DNA of 64,000 bases from NCBI GenBank assembly GCA_013396655.1, contig WBMV01009285.1:1-64000 (forward strand). The letters are read 5' to 3'. This DNA is from Campylorhamphus procurvoides. Its lineage: Eukaryota > Chordata > Aves > Passeriformes > Dendrocolaptidae. Each line of letters opens with the position of its first letter. The stretch's first letter is position 1. Shown piece after piece: positions 25,901 through 40,900 of this stretch. Made by a program: the position numbers and the translations under genes. Below the pieces are notes generated by a model. It was not told the DNA's origin. It saw nothing but the letters and a program-made list of their open reading frames with translations, and did not search any database.

Positions 25901-28900
25901 TCTTCAAACCTCTCTAATCAGGTGCCCTTTGAAGGCATCTTGTTCTCTCCTTTGGTTCTGGAAAGAACCTGGAAGGGTGATTTAGACTAGACTGGAGTTT
26001 TCAGTAGCTAAAGAGTGGTGAGAAAAACCCTGTATAAAGTGACAATTATATTTCTTGTCTATAATATTGAGGAGATTACAAAAGATATCATACTGAAACT
26101 CTGCCTAGTTTTGAGTTTAGAGCAGAGCACTCTATGCATAGAGTTGTCCAGTCTCCTTTAGTGCTATAAACATGGTGCAGTTCTGGGTATCAGCTGCCTT
26201 ATTTTTCAGGAATCAGCTTTAAGACCCCTTTTTAATCCTTTTTGGGAATGTGGTCTATCCATGTTAGGTCTGGGAAATCTGTGTTGTTCCTTTTAATGCA
26301 GAAGAATATTGAACAAAGTCAGGAGTAGAAGTGAAATGAGTAACTGGAGATGTTTTGAAGGCTCAGTTATATCAGCTGAAGAGAAGGAGGGCAGGTGATA
26401 TGTCTGTGGGTATGAAAGCACCATCCAAGGTAAAGACAAGTGAAATTAAAGGAAGAAAATTTTATGGGCTACTAAAATGTAAGTAGTTTAGTGTAATGGG
26501 AGACATTTTGCTGTTTACAGTGCTATATATTCCATGAATAAAGGACTGAGCGAAATATTTTGGCGCTTTTTTTTTTTTTAGTGCAGTTCTTTGACCTTGT
26601 GCATTTAATGTCAGGATTTCCAATTTGTAGTAAATGCAAATATCCACTGACACAGAGAGATCTTCCTTCCTTCCTTCCTCTCCTTCCCCTCCTTCCCTCC
26701 GTCTTCTCCTCTCCTCCCTCCGTCCCTCCCGCCCTCCTCTATTTCGCAGATTCCTTCTTCTCATCTTCCTTGCTCTAGCCAAAAATACTTTCCACTGGTT
26801 AAATGAGTAAAAATATTCATAGCCAAGGGAGCGTAATAGCAAAAGTAACTGGTGCTGCATGGCTGAGAGTAGAGGGGAATATGTGGAAGGATGGAAAAAG
26901 GCTTGTCCCTTTTGCTAGGAATGAAGCGTTCTATCAACTCACTGTGCTGTCAAACCAAGTGCTGTCAGTGAGTTAAATGCCTGAAGTTAGATAGTGTGAC
27001 TTTTCCCACAGTTTTTGAGAATTTTGAAGTTCAGGGACTCGGAGACAAGAATAGATGCTCTCACTGTGTGAATTACCAAAGGAAGTGTGAGAGATGATTC
27101 AGCTCTTCTCTGGTCTAGTTCCTGATGGATCAGTGTATCATGTCATGTATCTACAGGTCTGTGCTTTCAGATTTTAACAGTGCAGATTCATCACCTTGTC
27201 ATGCAAATATTTATTTATATGTAAAAATTCTAAAATATAGAAATTTACTATGACATAATAACCATACAATATATAACCTGTAACATATGTACAAGAATGT
27301 ATTTACAACTGACATATGCTGCCAAATACCTGTCACAGTGACAAAAAAGTCCACACCACTGTGCCAGCTGACACTGTCTTTATTGTGCAAAATGCTTTTT
27401 GCACTCTTCATCGATGTGTCTGCCAGGGTCTTTCAGCTGTAAAGCTGTTATGGGAAATACAGTCAGGTCTGTATAATCTTTCTGTTCCATCATCAAGGCG
27501 GTGTCTGTATGACATACCTGGAGATGTCACCCAGTACATCCACCTGCAGCCTAGCCCTGTAGTTCTTTCCCTCTCACACAACCCTATGCTGGTCCATTGG
27601 TTGTACCAGTCCCATGTTGTACCCTTTCCAGATTCCTCAGCTTGTGACACAACATAATGTTAGTTCAGTCTCAGATAAGAAACTACCATATTTTTGCTGT
27701 TATCATTGGTAGAAAGAAATGGAAAATTAATTTCAAAGGGGAAAATTTTGGAAAGAGATACTGTAGTTTCTATTCAGAGAGCTTTTCTGGCAATCAGAGC
27801 TATTTTAGTTTGCTTCTGGAAGCTTAAATTCAATAAAAACAGAAGGGAGATACATACATAGACATATATACATATATATGTACGAAAATATATATGGACC
27901 AGCACAGCTTATTTTTGACACTCCAATCTTTGAAGGTTGGCACCATTCTTTTAAATCAGAGACTCAAGCCACCATTTCAGTTTAAGTCCTCTGTCTTGTT
28001 AAGTGGAAGTCTTTTGGGATATGGTTCCTTTAAGATGTGTGCTTGGAAACAGCACACAGAATTAAGTGCATAATAGGACACTTTTTAACTGCCAGTTTGG
28101 TTTCTTGGGCTGTTTATGTAATGAAAGCATTACTGTCACACAGCTGAAAGCAAAAGTGAACTTTATGACCCATGAAATGTTTCTGTGGAACAATAAAGAA
28201 GTCGCTTACTCTCCCTAGCAAGCAGGAGCACAAGATGGATAGAAAGTCTTGGTAAGGAATCTGGGATAAATGTGCATGATGGAGAAGGTGAGGTGAGGTG
28301 TGCCCTGTGAAAAGGACAGGCAGTTTCTGAGCCTCTTGTTGAAGAATCCGTTCAAATCAAATAGCTGATAGCCAGATACAATCTTCCAGACTCTGCAGGA
28401 AGAACTTTACTACATGAAATCTTGTAATTGTAATGCATTTCTGGTATGGAGTGTGTATGTCTTGAGAAATCGATGCAGTCACTGTATAGTGAAAGAGGAT
28501 TTATAAAAACACAGACTTTGGTGTAAAAACACTTCTTGTTGATAAAACAGTCAGCTGTAACAGTCTTGATCTATGTCAATGTCACTATTTTCTATGAGGA
28601 AGCATAAGCTTCACACATGGTATGCTGAATATTTTTGGTTTATTGTTCTCCTACTGCTCTGAACACCTACCTGCTTTTAAGTGATGAAAAGAGCTTGTTC
28701 TAGTTGAACCAATAAAAGAGTGTCACATGAAAGGAAGTATGTGATGAATTTCTATAATGCCAGCACTGCTGATCAGCGACTCTAAATTTCTCTCACTTTT
28801 GTTCCCTTTCCTTTTAATGTTGTGTTTGGTTTTTGCTTCTAGACTGAATTTTATGTCCTTAAAATATGTAATAATTTTTAACCATTTTTAGATAAGTGCT

Positions 28901-31900
28901 TTTGTTGACATTTGCAAGGAGGAATTCTTACCAGATTGAAGTGCCTACTGGACTAAGGTTTGCTTAGGCTGATTTCAAAATCATTAGCACTTCTCCAGCT
29001 GTGAAATCCAGATATTTTTCTTCTCTTTTCTGTATAACATCACTCTGTCTTCTTCTAGGCATCTTTCTCTCCTTACGCTTTATTCCACTCCCTCCCTTTC
29101 AAGTCCCAGGCAAATGACTGAAGAAAAGTTCTGGAGTGGAGGAGAAAAAGCACAAATTAGAGCAGCCATTATCCAGGGAATGAAAGAATTATTGTCAAGA
29201 TATTGATTTTTGGCTGAACAGATGCTTCCTCATCTGGGCATCTGTAGGCAGTGGAGAAAAGACAGATACAACCAGAAGGTGATTCATCCCCTTTCACAGT
29301 AGGTGTAGAAAGTATCTGGAAGTGTCTAGTTCTCCACTGACTACAGAGAAGCACAGATAACCACCTGACACAAATACTTTTATTTTAAGTAACTGAAGGT
29401 ACATATGATGAAGTCTACCACTGAAGAGGATTTTCTTAGCAGCTTCCCCACATATAAAACACTACAGTTGGTGCCATTCAGCAGCCTAGATAAGAACTAC
29501 TGCTTCACTTTGCATGGTGCACCACAACATTCTTTTTTCAGCATTACATACTGAGATTTCACACCCTGTGCTTCTACTGAGCAGAGCCCAGCTGATTGCC
29601 AATACAGCCCCACCTGCTACGTGAGGGCCTGCTGGTCTGGTTTTGGGTGTGCCTCAGCCTATACTTCTATCTGCACAAATAAACCAAGTACCAATTGTAC
29701 CAATAATTTTGGTCTCAAAAGTAATCTGGAATCAGCTCATGTGGTTTGCCATAGAACATGGCAATACACCTCTACGAAAACAAAAAAGCTAAAATCCAGA
29801 TGTAAAAAGATGAAAATGAATAAAAAAGTACATTGCCAAAAGACAGCTCTTCAAATGAAGTATACTTTGATCATGCAGTCAGCACCCTAATGGGCAGGAA
29901 GATAAGTAGAGCAGCCATTAAAAAAGTATTTCTAAAAGGAGCAAAAACATGGATGGAGCAGAGAATACGTATGACACCTGCTCAAACTAGAGAGGGTCAG
30001 TCGTTAGGAGGGTGGTTGTATGAACTCAGACTAGGGAGAAAATAGAGCAGTGCTGTTTGCATGAGCTGAGTAAAGCTGAGCTGTGCTGCTGCTAGAAGGG
30101 AAACACTAACTGCAGTAATGGCTAGTGGGATATGAACTGCTGTCCTCAGATGCTCTGGGGGCTTAAAACAACAGTGATAATAAAACTAACCCTACCCCAG
30201 GAAAAAAATACCTTTTTTAGGTTGTTTCTTGTATTGGAAAATGTGAAGCAAGTACAGTTCAGTCTTTTTTATTATTATTATATTTGAATTGTTTTAGTAA
30301 TATCTCCTGGACACCAGTGGCTGGAACTCTAAGACGCTACCAAACTCCCAGGACACCTGATATGGCATCATCAATGGTGGCATTTTTAGCTGAGTTGAGA
30401 CAAGCATTTTACTCATCAGTGAATGGATTATCTTGAATTTAATGTGTGTTCATTTACACATATATTGAATTTATTCTCTGATTGCAATGTAATGGTGACT
30501 CCAGTTTCAAAGTCTAAGTGCACAGAAACTGCTTGATATAGGTTATTTTATTCAGTAGATTGGTCATTCTAGTAAAGATTTTCTTGTAAAACAAATTGAA
30601 ATAATTTCGTAGCTATTCTAGGTCTGGTTTTGTAGCTGATATTAGATTATGAGAGAAGAAAGAATGTATTAATCAGGTAACCTTTTTCAGTAATTTTGTT
30701 TCATGTTTCATAATGGCTGTTGATTTAATTCCCACCATTTTTTTCATTGCCTGAAGATAAAAATATAGGAAAATTTATCTTTATTTTACATAGCATTTTT
30801 CACAGAAACTATCTTTGAATGCTTTATAAGGTTAGAAGAGAAGACAAGATGAATTACAGGAAGAGTAGTGCAAAGGGATTGGTATAAAGTAAGGATTAAG
30901 ATAGTATTTCTAAAGGATGAAATCAACAGAGAGACCTAGACTAGGGAAATACCAGAGATAGCATACAAGGTATTATTTGAACAATACAATGTAAAGGCAA
31001 AATGTTTTCATGCTACTTTTCTAGGTAAGTGGAGTTGCAGAAGACTTAAGCTGCCGTACTCATCACCTGTGAGAATGGCACAGCTGCTGACAGAGAGCAG
31101 GGAAGGAGGATGGAAAGATGCTCAGTGGTGGATGGCTGGGAAGGCCTTCTGAGGAGCTTAGCAACAAGGGCACTAAGGAACAGTTTTGAATCATGGACTT
31201 TCATGCCCTAAGGAGAAATGTCAAGCAAAGATGGCTGTGTGAGTCACCTCCCATTGTGGGACTCAGCACACCCATCACACAACCCTGGGCATGTGTCAGT
31301 GTGGTCAGATGCTGATTTCTCCCATCTCCATAACTAACTGTCTCAGCAAATGGCACAAGTAAGGTTCCCAGCAGCTCAGGTGCTCTGTTTATCTGAACAG
31401 TACAGAGGGAGTCCCTACGCTAAAGATCTCTGTGTGGGTCTGGAGGAGCTAGACTAAGCAGACTCAGAACCTGTGCTCCTTTTCTGGTCTTACTGGGCTG
31501 TGATGCATAAGCCCTCTTGGACTGGATGAGAACTGGAACCACTAAGTCACCTTGATGTACATTTCCCATCCACAGACACTTCTCTGGTCCCTTGCCTTTG
31601 TATGTAGCCTAACTGATAACTTATCTGCAAAAGCTGAGCATCAATACCACTGGAAGTGAAAAAGAGAAAGCAATGTGCATTATCATATGCCTACGTATGA
31701 TAAAAATTCACTGTGAGTCTAAGGTGTAACAAAAGGCATTGCAAATTCCACCTTTCACAGTTTTGCCCTTCAGGATATGGGGCAAGAAAAAAAGAGATAA
31801 ATTTTCCAAATGAAAATGCCACCTTTATTTTGAAAGTGGTTTTTGATCTTGTTTTTTCTCTTTGGAGAAATAATTTATAGCTCTCGTGTGGTTTCTGTAG

Positions 31901-34900
31901 GCTTTCCCATTTGTTTATCTAATTAATTCAACCTTTTTATGTATGTGAGGTTGCTTAAATTTCTCATGGGAATTCTCCCCTGCCTGTGTTACACCAACTG
32001 GCCTTTTCATGTTGCTATTTTTCCTCATTATCCCCGACATGATACTGGAAAGCAGCAGACTTCTTCACAGGCAGTAAAACAAGCCTTGTCAACCACAAAC
32101 AACAAAATAACTCCAGTCCTTATGATTTATTCATTATGGCTAAAACCTAACTTTTATTTTGATAATCCCTAGGACTGCATATTACATGAAACAAGTGCAA
32201 CAACCTATTAGTTGCTGTCAACACTTCTACATCCCTCCTTCTGTCATGGCTACATGGTCTCACATTCTCATTTGCACAGGATTTAGTGCTCATTTCTCCT
32301 TAAGGTTTTTCTCAATTTATTTGAGGGAACAAGCAGTTTTCTGCCTATTGAGTGAATAGCACTGGCTTGCTTTGTATTTGGGTAAGCACAGGAGTTGGAT
32401 GCAGAGATGCAGCCCTTTGGGAGAGAGAGCAGGAGAAAGGACTGGACAACAGGGAATCAAACTAAGGGCTGTAGAGCAAGAAACTATTTCAGATGACAGT
32501 GAACAGCTGCCTAGGCTCAGATCTGCACCCTGAAGTGCTATTAAACAGCATAGAGAGAGAAGAAAACCCAAATCAAAGATCTGTGTTTTTCCTGATAATG
32601 TTGAACAGCATATGGTAGAACTTGCTGGATTCAGCAGTGATTATGCTGTGGAAAGGCTGTAGTTTTTTAACTTGGTCACTTGATCTAAGCCCAAGACTTG
32701 ATTTAAATACCTGACAACACAGAATCATAGAATCACAGAATGGCTTGGACTGGGAGGGACCTTAAAGAGAAGAATCATCTAGTGCCAAACCCACTACCAT
32801 GGACAGGGACGTCTTCTAGACCAGGTTGCTCAAAGCCCCATCCAACCTGGGCTTGAATACTTCAAGGGATGGGGCATCCACAACTTCTCTGGGCAATCTG
32901 TTGCAGGTCCTCACCACTCTCACTGTAAAGAATTTCTTCTTAATATCTAACCTAAACTTTCCCTCTTTAAGTTAGAAGCCTTGTCCTCTCACTAGATGCC
33001 CTTATGAAAAATCTCTCTCAGCTTTTTTTCCCCCACTTCGTTTAGGAACTGGAAGGCATAGTTTGGGCAGTCATGAATGTCTTTCATCATTATGAATTTG
33101 TGTCAGTGTAACTGGTGCTGACTGGAATTGGCATTAGTGAATAATGAACATGATGTAATCCTATCTCCTGCGGTGTGACAACCCTCCAGCAGGAGCCTCA
33201 ATTACAGTAGTGCCATTACTGAAGAACCAAACTTTGGAAAAAGATACCTTGTCAGGCCATAAATTGTGAAACACATTACCTGGTGTAGTGAGAAATCTTT
33301 TAATTAGCTCAGATATGATAACTTACATAGTAGGAGCCTTGCCCAAGCTTAGTTTTCATTACAGCAGCAAAACTTCTGTCCCAAGGGCAGGGAAAAGAAG
33401 TGGCTGTTATGTGAGAAGGGGCCACACAGGAGAGAGACTTTCCAAATTAGAGAAAATTAACTCACAATTAAAAGCACTTATATGCAGTCCCATCTCAGGA
33501 GACAGGCAGTACGTGCTTGACAGCAGTATCTGAAATGCAATGCAATGAGTTTAATTATCGTAGTTTTGCGGGCTGTTAATTTACAGAGCTGCTGAGGTGC
33601 CATGGTAACAGATGCAGCTCCTGGTTGAGATTGGTTGTTCCAGCTCCCTGGTTGCACCAGGGTGGAAAATAATTTTCTGTATTGTACTTGTGATAAGTTT
33701 TTGTTAACTCTTACATCTCTTACATTATCATCCCTGTGGTACTGAAAAAGTGAGGCTGATTTATTTAAGCATATATTAAATTCTGAACTTGGAGACATAG
33801 GGAAATCAAAGTGGTAACAAGGTTCACAGAATTAAACTCTAATTTGGGGAAGGTAATGTTAGGGGCATCCTACAACAAACTGCCCCATGCATTTCTTTTC
33901 CAAATACTTTTGATTGAACCTGTGTGAGGATAAAAAGGAGTTTACAAACCAGTGGCACAACATTTACAAAGCCTTTTGCAAAGACTTCTCTTTCTAGAGC
34001 AAAAAGTATTGGATGACAGTGCTTCTCAATTTACATTGATGAGTGTAATTTTGATTGGTTTTCTGCATGGAAAAGTATCCCAGAGAGACTTGATGAATGC
34101 ACAATGCCTGGAGATATTGGAGGCTGTGCAATGCAGAAGGCGGCATTTAGCAAAGTGAGTCTGTTTGATATAATGTAACTTGCTTCCAATACTGAGGTGA
34201 TTTCATAAACAAAAGTCCATGCATTTTTCAAAGTCCCTGATCACCTTAGTCTAAACTGAGCAAATGAGGCATCTCACACAGTGTCTGGTGGTAGAAATGA
34301 CTGTCATTACCTGAAAAGTTGTGTCTTTAGATTGATGACAGGTGAGGGCTAAATTAGAACCATAAGGGAAACAGGGATGTGCCAGAGTGGAGACCAGGAG
34401 GCCAGCTCGCCTCGCAGTGTTTTGCAGGAGTGCTGTATACATCCAGCAAGGTACCAGCCTGTAGCCAGCATGTGCTTATGCTGGGGAGCAACATAATTTT
34501 CCCTGTGTCTGCTGGCAAGCATTGGTGGCACATCTCTGCATGTCACACGGCAGGGACAGGAAGGGACAGGAGGACACAGCACAGCAGAGTGTGGTTCAGC
34601 ACATGAAGTGCCTGGGGACCTAGGATGCAGTGTTTATGTGAGAGTGTGGCTGCAGCTGGGGTCACCTCAACTTCAGAACCATGCCTAGGAATCATTGTGG
34701 GAGACTTAATTGCCAGCTACCTGTGCCAGGTGCATGTCTGGCAGCTGAACAGTCTGTGACCAGTGTTCATGGCCACTGTGTGTCCACTGTTGCCTTCACT
34801 ACTGTCACTTGGACAGGAGGGTGACAGTGCAGGCAGTGGTGTTATATGCCTGCTGAAAGACACAAAGTTGTCCAGGACAGGTGAATTCTGCAACAAAATG

Positions 34901-37900
34901 CATACCTTTTCTGAAAGAAGGCAGCATGCAAGAATTTAGCAGTCCAGCCTTTCACTAGTTTTGCATTTTTGAGTGTTTTCATATTTCTGTGACATGTCTC
35001 AAGATAGATAACAGCTCTTCAGTTAATACTGTGTACTAAAGTCCATGTGTTATTTTGCTCTCCCTTTTGCTAAAACACCTCTGTTAAACAGCTGTCTTTT
35101 GCCTTTGATTGTTAGGCCCCCACAATACAGCTTTCAGTGTTTAATAACTGGTTTTATTGCTCCCTTGTAAATAAATTATTGTATTTTGTACCACAACCAG
35201 GAGTAAACGTTTTCTGATGGCAACAGCTGTAGAGAAGCCTGGCACAGCAATGGAACAGCAAAAGCAGAACTGTTTCTTGAATAACTGGTTTTGCTATGAG
35301 TAATCAATAGTTTTCCTGACAAGACATACTGCTATTAAAGATGATGATGAGATGATGTGATGGATCAGTACTTTTTTTAAGTGCTATTTCTTTTACCTGT
35401 CAACAAGTGTCTCTGTGTTTGAATGAACTGCACTGCTTTTCTTTCTAGACAGTGCTAGGCTTGTGAACTCACAACTACAGCAGTCACCCTCTACTCAGGA
35501 AAATTATCTTCTGAATTTACAACAGCTCTTCATTTGGCTGTCTTGTCTGCAGTTTTTAGAAGTAATTAATTTTGTAATTTGTTTATGTGTTTCTCACATT
35601 CTCAATAAGCAGTGAGAGATTTGAGAGAATATAAATCTGTAATTTCATTTTAAGAATTTTTATGGTGGTATTCTTGCATTATTACTTCTTTTATCACGTG
35701 AATATATATCTAAGGCAATTTAAGTCATAAAACCCTCTCAGTGTCACATCTTGCCTCTTTGGCATTGTAATAAATATTACTTCAGTCAAGAAATGTTCTT
35801 GATTTCAAAGGGACTGCTCACTGTAGGGATGGATAAGAACAGCAGACTTCTGGCTGACAACTTTTGACTTGCACACAACCCCTTGAATGGGTAGATGAAC
35901 CCCAACATGACTGAGGGGTGCAAAGCCAACTCCATACCTCCTGTCTACAATTTACTGTGCACCTTTATATGGGGTCTCCTATAGATATATGGTGAAACAG
36001 AAAGGCCAGCATACTCATTCGGTGATTCAAGCTACCTCTATGAGTGGAAAATGTTGGTTTGGGGATTGTAGATCATCAATAAGCTGCTCATGTGTGAAAT
36101 GAAAAGCCACCTTGAGGTCAGCTTCCAGTAAATTCATCTTGAGCTCAGACAATTTGGAAACACCTGACTAAGCCCACTAATTATTTGATTGACAGCTATG
36201 ACTTGAAAAACAAGATAGAGGTATGAGACAATAATGACTTAATCAGAACTTTTAAACACTGGTGCTTTTTCAAATAAAGAGATCAGGATCTGTAGCAAAT
36301 GCAGCTGCCACAGGGCAGCACAGCCCACTGGTCTGCAGTGATAGGAGCCCACAGCCTTCTTGGTTTGATGAATTGCATGCCAAGATCTTTAGACAACCAA
36401 AATCATGAGACATGACCTGCCACACTGGAGAGCAAGGGATAGCAATGGTTTAAGGGTGATCCAGCCAATAATGCTTTCTTAGGGTTTCAGCATAATTGAG
36501 CAGGGGAAGTGCAGCAGGTTCCCAAGACAAGCCAGGATTCCAATTCCACAGTAATCCCTGTGGCAGTGCCAACTTACCTCTGACTGCATAACACAGGAGC
36601 TAATGAGAGATCAAAAGTGTATCAGAAAGCAATGTGATTTTTCTGCTTTTAAGCTGTACTTTTTTCCAATTCACCAAGTGCTCTTATCTCCAAGTAGGTG
36701 ATATTGATTTGACCTACGTGTCCAGTGCTGTGAGCTTATATGGCTCTAATTTCTTACTTGCCCTTTGTAATTCTTTTAAGAAAGTCACCAATGCTGTGTC
36801 CCCTGTTAACACCATTGACATTGTATTGTTCTTAACCTAAGCTAAAGACTATTTTTCAAGTGGCTTTGTGGTGTCTTACAAATTTTACACTTGTGAAAAC
36901 AGTATTTAGGTAATGCAGATATGGATTTTGTATAGGCAAAAGAGATATATGAACTGTGTGGATGTAATTTTGATAATCTATATGTGGGCATTTCAGGAAT
37001 ACATGTTGTGAAGGAGTAATTAGTGACTAATAAATAACAAAAAGGTTCCACATTCCTAACTGAATCCCCTGTCCATGTGATCTATCAATTAAGGATGCTG
37101 TTTTGTTAATTTTCAAGGAAATTTTTTAATCTGTTGCAGGTATTAACTACAACTTAATACTGTTGTAATTTTACCATATAGGATGTTTCAAAGGGCTCCT
37201 CTTGTGACTTTGAGAGAGAAATGCCAGAGGCATGAGAGATGCACATCACCTTACATTAGAAACATAGCCAAAGAGTGCAGGTTACGTTCACCTTTTACCC
37301 TGCAGATACCCACTCATCCAAACTCAGAGTGCAGGGTCCTCAAAGCCACAAAACTCTGATCTGAGAGAGGAAGGAGTGACAGCATCTCTCCTTCATCTGA
37401 TGACATTGGGGCTAACAAGCCCAAGGGGAGCACCTTGCCAAGTGTACAGAGTTTGTCTTTCAGGACTCCATCTCACCTTCTCCCAGCACTACACCCTTCA
37501 GACATGGCCTCAAAACAAGCCACTGTCATCTCAGAAGCATGTGCTTAACAGCACACTGACTGGTCTCTGATGGAGACGCATTCTTTTCAAGTCCTACTGC
37601 TCTATTGAGAGTGAATTGGGCAGTAAGCTTGCCATGTCTGGGGTTGTGCCAGCCCTGCAGTTGCAGTTAAGCTGCAACACAGCTTGCAGGGGGCTCAGCA
37701 TGCCCCGCCTGCACAGCCTTTCCCACCAAGCCCTTTGTACCAGCACTGGTTGTGCTAGAGCTGTGCTGTAGCATTGCACCATCCACAGTGCTATTGATAA
37801 AGAATTAGTAATGCCTAATGAATGAAGCAGCTTGGGAGGCAGAATGATGTTTGAAGCTATGTCTGGTGGGCTAAGAAAGTGTACTGTCTGTGTTGCATCT

Positions 37901-40900
37901 GGGACATGCACTGAGCTCTGGTGTGTTCTTTTGTGCCTATCTGAGACTGAGGGGCAGGCTGGAAGCCCTAACAAGGGCAAGAGCCAAAGCAACACATCCC
38001 AGCCCTTCCAGAGGTATCACTCCTATGAGTCTCTGATATAGTTGTGCATAAGCTGTCATAAGCTATTTGGGATGATAAAAGATTTCTGATCATTCACAGG
38101 CTTATTCTATTCTATTCTATTCTATTCTATTCTATTCTATTCTATTCTATTCTATTCTATTCTATTCTATTCTATTCATTTTGTTTTATTGCTACAATGT
38201 TTTTATCTATTGGTATGAAATGCTACCACTGTAGTAAAGCTCTAAAGATTTATATGAGCCAACAGGAACATGACTTTTTGCCATGCTCCTCATGGAACTG
38301 CTGCTGTTTTATTGAGTAAGCTGATTTGGAAGAAATCACCATTGAATTTAATAACTCCTACAGCTGACCTAGTTTTCTCTTGAAAGAACTGTGCTTTTCT
38401 AGTAGACCTGATGGTTTGTCAAATCAGCATCAAGGATTTCTGCCTTTTTACTAGTGCATGACTTTCATCCTGACACACTGACCTAAAGTGAATTACTGCA
38501 GGGGGAACCATCACTTAATAAAAGAAAAAGTAGTGTAATCATTTTACTTAGAGAATTATATTCAGTCTGTTTTTCTCTTCTCAGTTGGTAGCCTCCATCG
38601 TGTTTATCAGCTTTGGTGTGGTAGCAGCATTCTGTTGTGCAATAGTTGATGGAGTGTTCGCAGCACGACACATAGTAAGTACAGTGATTTTGTCATCTTT
38701 CATTTTTGATTGCTTATGTAATTTCTAGCAGAAAAGCATTTTCTTTTGGTTTGTGTATAGCAGTATATTAGGGTTTTTGATAGTTCTTGTTGGAGATTCC
38801 AAATACAGAGGTAATATGAAATAATGTAATGAAAGGCATGCCAAAAGATGTATCTGCTTAGAAAAAGGAGGACACTTCAACCACCAGCAGCATTTGTTTC
38901 CTATTGCACAAAGCCTTTGTGGGCATGGTAAGGATTGGGAAGGCACCCAACAGTGATGAGCACCAGAACATCCCATGGGATTTGAATATGCCAGTTTGCA
39001 TGTTAGAAATGTGTTGCTTGCTGTTCTATCTATAGTGATAGAATGCCTAAAATCCATCTAAATCCAAGCTTTTAATTGACCTTTTACTTCCAAAATCATC
39101 AGGGAATACATAGTTATGCGTTAATAGACATTAGAAGTCAAATGTAGCATGCTGTATAATACAACAAGTATGATGTATTTGATGTACTGCTATGAAATGC
39201 CACAGGTCTGTTCATCTTTCTGCTTATGTTCATTGAGGGGCAATGTAACTACTGGAATTGGTAGAATCCTACTTGAATTTCTGTTAGCAAATACATCAGA
39301 ATAATTAGGCTTTGGATCACTTGGAGCATAAAGTTATAAACTGATTTCTCTTTTACTGTTACTGAGTCAAATGTGAGTTTGAGAACCTCATGTGCATTGC
39401 ACAAGAAAGGAGACATCCATTGGTATAAACAAATGGTATGAAATGAGCATGGATAAACATTCTGGATTGTAATCATGCTTTATGCTATACAGAGCCTGCA
39501 TGATATTGAAGTGACCTGCTTTTATCTGGACTTGCCCTGTGGTTGCTCTGGATGACACCTGGTATAACTTGGTCTCTGTTTAGTGTAAGCCCACAGAGCC
39601 TTTCCATGAGAGCTGCTTAAAAGAGAAGGAGAGCAGATTCCTGTATAGGTTTCCTGACCCTGAAAATTCAGTGGTTGTGCCCTGAAAACCACTGCCACTT
39701 ATTGAAATATTGGACTTGTCCCAGAGTGGCTGAGGAAACCAGGGGTTTGTAGTCTGGAGAAAAAGGAAACTCATTGCTCTTTACAACTACCTGAAAGGAG
39801 GTTGTAATGAGGTGATTGTCAGTGTCTTCTGCTGTAACCCAAGTGAAAGTTTGAGAGGAAATGGCTCTAAGTTTTGCCAGGGAAGGTTCAGATTGAATAT
39901 TAGAAAAGTAATTTTCACTGAAATGGTGGTTAAGCATTGGAATAAGTTGCTCAGGAAGGTGGTGGAGTCACTGTTTCTCGAAGTGTTCAAGAGTCATCTG
40001 GATGTGGTACTTGGGAATATGGTTAAGGGGTGATTATGGTGGTGCTGGATTGATGGTTGGACTAGATCATCTTTTAGGTCTCTTCCAACCTTGGTGATGC
40101 TCTGGTTCAGTAATTTCCCGGCAACCAGAGTTCTTTTTGTCCTGTTTTAATGTGATGATTAGGAAGTGTTCAGATGGCACTTGTGCAGTCTTACACCTTA
40201 AACTGCAGTGCAGCTGTGCAGCCACAGCCCCCCACTGCTGACGTTGGGCACTGTGTCCCCTTCTCTGAGGCGAGTTACTGTGTCAGAGGACATGTGTGCT
40301 CAGTCTCAGAGAGACTGTCACCTTTCTGGCCGTTTCTTTGGCAGTTTGCACTTTGTTGGCTCGAAGTTTGTTTCACATATGTTACTTAGCTATCCTAGAA
40401 ATGACACTGCTTCCTATCTAAATCAAACAACATTATCATCCTAGAATATTATTATACCCTTATATTTGAAGAAACAGCCCTTCATATGCAATACCTGGTG
40501 TTTATATTCACCTTCTCTATATTATAGTATAATTAGCTGCATGACATTGCTTGATATCATGGCATGCCCTTGGTGTGTGTTTATAAATTAAAGGTGATTT
40601 GGTTCATTGCAGTGCTCTCTGGGAAGAAAGGAGGTCAGCAAGTTGTAGGAGAATATCAAGGTACAAAATCATTGCACTCACCCAAGAAAAAAGCATCTTA
40701 AACTCTGGGGTGCTGTTCTGTGTCTGGTTATATCAGGGATTGGGTATAACTGCATCATCTGTGCACAGATGGGGGCTGGAAGAGGCTCATCACTGTCCAG
40801 CCATTCCCCAGAGTGCTGGAGATGTACAACCCAATGACATGAACCTGCTTCAGTCATGTAATGACAGGCTTCATGGATATCCATTTCCTGTTGTTTACAT

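Larger units (their letters stand above)
20623..38584 (+). other. intron 3 (18.0 kb)
   Basis: Bounded by GTAAGT and CTTCTCAG. It contains CR1 fragments at 24191-24443 and 32719-33060, a polypyrimidine tract (26661-26740), AT-rich low complexity (about 27841-27900) and a (TATTC)15 microsatellite (38103-38177). A 154-codon open frame at 23705-24169 was considered and not accepted as a gene. Nothing else is recognised. Confidence 0.8.

Noticed and set aside
26462..26860. 132-codon minus-strand frame rich in Arg, Glu and Gly
   Set aside because: It is a translation of the polypurine strand of the simple-repeat tract at 26661-26740.
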